The notes under the pieces were generated by a model. It was given only the letters and a program-made list of their open reading frames with translations, searched no databases and had not been told where the DNA came from. A stretch of DNA of 8,256 bases, from NCBI GenBank assembly GCA_002372325.1, contig DFFT01000171.1, positions 1 to 8,256 on the forward strand, in the 5' to 3' direction. Source of the DNA: Succinivibrionaceae bacterium UBA3769 (GTDB lineage: Bacteria > Pseudomonadota > Gammaproteobacteria > Enterobacterales > Succinivibrionaceae). How positions within the stretch are numbered: the first letter of the stretch is position 1; the number at the start of each line of letters is the position of its first letter. Of the stretch, positions 6,143 to 8,256 are shown piece by piece. Made by a program: the position numbers and the translations under genes.

Positions 6143-6600
6143 AATTCATGATACCCGCCATTGCTTTTATTGCCGTGTCCTCCCTCCTTTTTACCGGCTG
6201 CGCTGCTCCGGCGAGACAAAACGGCACCTACATTGAGGAACAGGGGTACTCGTACCGGTACATTGCCTTTATCACCGATGATGCGGTGCAGAAGATCTCG
6301 ACAGTGCTCCCTCCTGCCAAAACTCAGATCCGGCTTTCAAATACGGCTGAACTTGATCCCCGGGACTATTTCGGGCGGAGCCTCATGGAGGGACTTAGGC
6401 AGCATGGCTTCTCGGCCACCACGGGGACGCCTGACGCGGATTCTTCCTTTCTGCCGTTAACCTACGCCCTGTCGAATCTGGACAAAAATCCCGGCAAATT
6501 CCATGTGGTGATCAACATCGGAAGCATGCAGTTTACGCGGCTTTATTCTGCCAGTGCCGGGAAGATCGTTCCCGCTTCGGTCTGGTCGGTAAGGAGGTAG
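6139..6600 (+). CDS. trbH: TrbH, outer-membrane lipoprotein of the mating complex
   Basis: The 153-residue product (RP4 TrbH about 160) has a type II signal peptide: positive residue K2, hydrophobic core 4-18, then LFTGC with the lipidated cysteine at position 21. Phe at -3 is a slightly unusual lipobox residue, but T-G-C follows correctly. The residue after Cys is Ala, not Asp, so outer-membrane sorting by Lol is expected. TrbH sits in the place of a VirB7-type lipoprotein between the VirB9 and VirB10 equivalents and probably anchors or stabilises TrbG, although it is much longer than VirB7. The start shares ATGA with the trbG stop and has GGAGA at 6126-6130, 8 nt upstream, so translation is probably coupled. 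I identify it from position, lipobox and length; the rest of the protein shows no motif I can name. Confidence 0.85.
   Translation: MKFMIPAIAFIAVSSLLFTGCAAPARQNGTYIEEQGYSYRYIAFITDDAVQKISTVLPPAKTQIRLSNTAELDPRDYFGRSLMEGLRQHGFSATTGTPDADSSFLPLTYALSNLDKNPGKFHVVINIGSMQFTRLYSASAGKIVPASVWSVRR
6591..6597 (+). promoter_or_regulatory. Consensus ribosome-binding site of trbI
   Basis: AAGGAGG is the best match to the anti-Shine-Dalgarno consensus in the window, 5 nt before the ATG at 6603. It lies in the last codons of trbH, whose TAG (6598-6600) is 2 bp from the trbI start, so ribosomes finishing trbH could reinitiate directly. Confidence 0.6.
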
Positions 6601-6602
6601 TC

Positions 6603-7982
6603 ATGGCTGAACCGGACACTTCGGCGCCGTCCTCTCCCGACAGCGGAAACGGAAATAACGGGAGCGGCGTCAGAAAAATCTCCAAGATCCCGCTCATTAT
6701 CATCTTAACCGTGGTGACGGCCTTCATCGTGGTCACTATCTGGTCGGTAAACCGGAAGAAAAGTCCGCCGCCTGAGCCGGAGGAGGAAGTCATTCAGCAG
6801 GTATCGGAACGGAATCTCAATGCCGACAATTCTCCGGAAAGGATCCGGGAGGCTCTGGATTACGGCATTCAGGCCCCGGAGAGAGAGCCTGAGAATGTGC
6901 CTCAGATAACGCAGATCCCGTCCGAAACCGGAAACACCATTCCCGTGGCCGGTATGGAAGGCGGCATTCCCGAATCCGTAAGGGCTATTCCTGCGGATGA
7001 TCCCGTCATGAAGATGGAAGCGGATCCCCGCATCGAGGACTACATGAGACTCCGGACGCAGCGGTTCAGACAGGCTCTTGACGCTCCCCTGAGAACGAAT
7101 GACCTCAATATTGCCAAAAACTCTCAGGAATACCGGAAGAATACCGCCATGATGCCCCAGAAGCCGGGGCCGGATGCTTCCTATGAGGAAAAGATGGCCT
7201 ATTACAATAAAATGCAGGCCCTGATCCGGCAGAAGCAGGGATCCTCTTCCTACGAGGAAAAGATGAAGATCGCGAAGGAGATGCTCGGCGTGGAAGGGGG
7301 TGGAAGCCCTGCTTCCGGATCTGCGGCAACGGCAAAGAATGAAAGCGGCCCTGCCGGTTCTTCATTGTCAGGATGGCAGCTTCAGGAAGCGGTGCAGCCC
7401 TCCAAGGGCGCTCTTACCCTGTCCACGGGATTTGTGATCCCTGCCGTGATGATCGGCGGCATAAACTCGGATCTTCCGAACTCGATTATCGGACAGGTGT
7501 CTCTTAACGTCTTTGATTCTCTCACCGGAAGAAACCTTCTGATCCCGCAGGGAACAAGGCTTTTCGGGACTTACGCCTCGCAGATCAAGTTCGGTCAGGA
7601 GCGGGTGTTTGTAGTATGGAACCGTCTGGTCTTCCCTAACGGTCAGACGCTTGATCTTGAAAAAATGCCCGGTTCCGATGTCAGCGGCTATGCCGGCTTT
7701 ACGGATCAGGTGAATGATCATTACTGGAAGCTCCTGAAACACGCCTTTCTGCTCTCCATGGTGTCCGGAGCGGTGTCGTATTCGGAACATCATTACGATA
7801 AGAATGACGAGTCCGCAGGCTCCGCCATGGCTGAAAGCGTGGGGCAGCAGATGGGAGCCACCACCACAAATGTCATTCAGAAGCACATGGACATTCAGCC
7901 GACTCTGGAAATCAGAAACGGCTACAGATTCAACATTATCGTGAACAAGGACATTACCTTCCCGCGTCCTTACAGGAGATGA
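6603..7982 (+). CDS. trbI: TrbI, VirB10-family core channel subunit
   Basis: TrbI spans from inner to outer membrane and lines the core channel. The 459-residue product (RP4 463) has the VirB10 architecture. A short Ser/Pro/Asn/Gly-rich cytoplasmic tail is followed by one transmembrane helix (about 29-48). A Pro/Glu-rich periplasmic stretch begins SPPPEPEEE (54-62), then a long low-complexity linker, then the C-terminal TrbI/VirB10 beta-barrel domain (about 270-455). That domain holds LSTGFVIPA (273-281), IPQGTRLFG (314-322), and the hydrophobic segment YWKLLKHAFLLSMVSGAVSY (374-393), which corresponds to the antenna helices that cross the outer membrane in VirB10/TraF structures. The linker carries two copies of SYEEKM 23 codons apart. 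The domain assignment is secure; the antenna mapping is inferred from family knowledge. Confidence 0.96.
   Translation: MAEPDTSAPSSPDSGNGNNGSGVRKISKIPLIIILTVVTAFIVVTIWSVNRKKSPPPEPEEEVIQQVSERNLNADNSPERIREALDYGIQAPEREPENVPQITQIPSETGNTIPVAGMEGGIPESVRAIPADDPVMKMEADPRIEDYMRLRTQRFRQALDAPLRTNDLNIAKNSQEYRKNTAMMPQKPGPDASYEEKMAYYNKMQALIRQKQGSSSYEEKMKIAKEMLGVEGGGSPASGSAATAKNESGPAGSSLSGWQLQEAVQPSKGALTLSTGFVIPAVMIGGINSDLPNSIIGQVSLNVFDSLTGRNLLIPQGTRLFGTYASQIKFGQERVFVVWNRLVFPNGQTLDLEKMPGSDVSGYAGFTDQVNDHYWKLLKHAFLLSMVSGAVSYSEHHYDKNDESAGSAMAESVGQQMGATTTNVIQKHMDIQPTLEIRNGYRFNIIVNKDITFPRPYRR
7179..7265 (+). repeat. Short in-frame duplication in the TrbI linker
   Basis: An 18-base element encoding SYEEKM occurs at 7179-7196 and again at 7248-7265. 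The copies differ at one base (tat/tac), are offset by 69 bp (23 codons), and stay in frame. Beyond SYEEKM the similarity fades (AYYNKM versus KIAKEM). The near-identity at DNA level suggests a partial duplication in the flexible periplasmic linker; chance within a low-complexity, Glu/Lys-rich region cannot be excluded. Confidence 0.5.
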
Positions 7983-7984
7983 TT

Positions 7985-8256
7985 ATGAAAAGATCCCTTT
8001 TTTCTGCCGCCCTTCTGGCTCTGAGCCTTGCGGTCTCGAGTCCTGCATGGGCCGGGTTCCCCGTGGTGGACATTCCCGGCGTTACGCAGCAGCTTATCGA
8101 CTACTTAACGCAGCTTGAGCAGCTGGACGCCCAGCTTAATCAGTATTACAACGATATCGAGAGACTGAAAAGGATCGAGGTTCCCGGTCTTTCCGTGATC
8201 CGGAGGATCAATGCGGACATTGCCGCCTACAAAAAGACTGCCGGAAAATATAACGA
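7985..8256 (+). CDS. trbJ: TrbJ, VirB5-family pilus-associated protein (5' part)
   Basis: The first 90 codons are in the window and the gene runs off the end. A signal peptide (MKRSLFSAALLALSLAVSSP AWA, cut after A23) is followed by GFPVVDIPGVTQQLIDYLTQ and a Gln/Leu/Tyr-rich helical stretch (QLEQLDAQLNQYYNDIERLK) with coiled-coil character, as is typical of the TrbJ/VirB5 N-terminus. TrbJ proteins are exported and thought to act at the pilus tip or in adhesion and assembly. The start ATG at 7985 follows GGAG (7975-7978) by 6 nt. An in-frame ATG at 7979 overlaps that site and the trbI stop, and is less likely. The gene lies 2 bp after trbI, as in RP4 where trbJ follows trbI. The C-terminal part is not visible. 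Confidence 0.88.
   Translation, partial: MKRSLFSAALLALSLAVSSPAWAGFPVVDIPGVTQQLIDYLTQLEQLDAQLNQYYNDIERLKRIEVPGLSVIRRINADIAAYKKTAGKYN

Noticed and set aside
6581..6592. 12-bp identity with 6739-6750 (tctggtcggtaa), at the end of trbH and within trbI
   Set aside because: It is short, in coding sequence, and encodes WSV in both places. Probably chance; there is no sign of a target duplication or mobile element around it.
7368..7886. 172-codon open frame on the minus strand opposite trbI
   Set aside because: It is an antisense shadow of the conserved VirB10 domain, with no recognisable protein features.
1..8256. Search for cargo, defence, toxin-antitoxin, CRISPR or insertion-sequence features
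   Set aside because: Apart from the short regulatory gap at 118-213, the window is tightly filled by the trb genes. No space or signature for an additional system was found.

Overview
The window is almost wholly one polycistronic operon for the mating-pair-formation (Mpf) type IV secretion system of a conjugative element, of the Trb (P-type, RP4/IncP-like) class. In order, all on the + strand, it reads: 3' end of an unidentified gene, promoter, trbB, trbC, trbD, trbE, trbF, trbG, trbH, trbI and the 5' end of trbJ. This is the gene order of plasmid RP4. It differs from the pTi/Tn4371-type order, in which trbJ, trbK and trbL come between trbE and trbF. Protein lengths track RP4 closely from recalled values: TrbB 319 aa in both, TrbE 849 vs 852, TrbG 292 vs 297, TrbI 459 vs 463. 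The host is most likely a Gram-negative proteobacterium, because the system builds outer-membrane parts (TrbG/VirB9, lipoprotein TrbH, TrbI/VirB10) and the signals are classical sigma70 and Shine-Dalgarno. The genus cannot be told from the sequence, nor whether this is a plasmid or an integrative conjugative element.

Layout. Bases 1-117 hold the last 38 codons of an unrecognised gene in the position where RP4 has the regulator trbA. Bases 118-213 form the regulatory gap, with a strong sigma70-type promoter (TTGCAC, 18 bp, TATAAT) whose -35 box lies inside a dyad symmetry. Bases 214-1173 are trbB, followed by a 66-bp T-rich gap. From 1240 on (trbC to trbJ) genes are tightly packed, with gaps of 19 bp or less, overlaps at trbD/E (8 bp), trbE/F (14 bp) and trbG/H (ATGA, 4 bp), and a plausible ribosome-binding site before each gene. 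No terminator, insertion sequence, tRNA, CRISPR array or cargo gene was seen.

How the genes work together. TrbB (VirB11-like) and TrbE (VirB4-like) are the cytoplasmic ATPases that power pilus assembly. TrbC is the pilin precursor, and its deduced cleavage points predict a 78-residue cyclic pilin like that of RP4. TrbD (VirB3-like) and TrbF (VirB8-like) belong to the inner-membrane complex. TrbG (VirB9-like), TrbH (lipoprotein, VirB7-like position) and TrbI (VirB10-like) form the envelope-spanning core. TrbJ (VirB5-like) is a secreted pilus-associated protein. The remaining mating genes (trbK, trbL and so on), the TraF-type pilin cyclase, the relaxase and the coupling protein would lie outside the window.

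I see a well-preserved conjugation operon rather than a new kind of system. The points most worth checking are the predicted cyclic pilin, the putative operator at the promoter, and the unidentified upstream gene.
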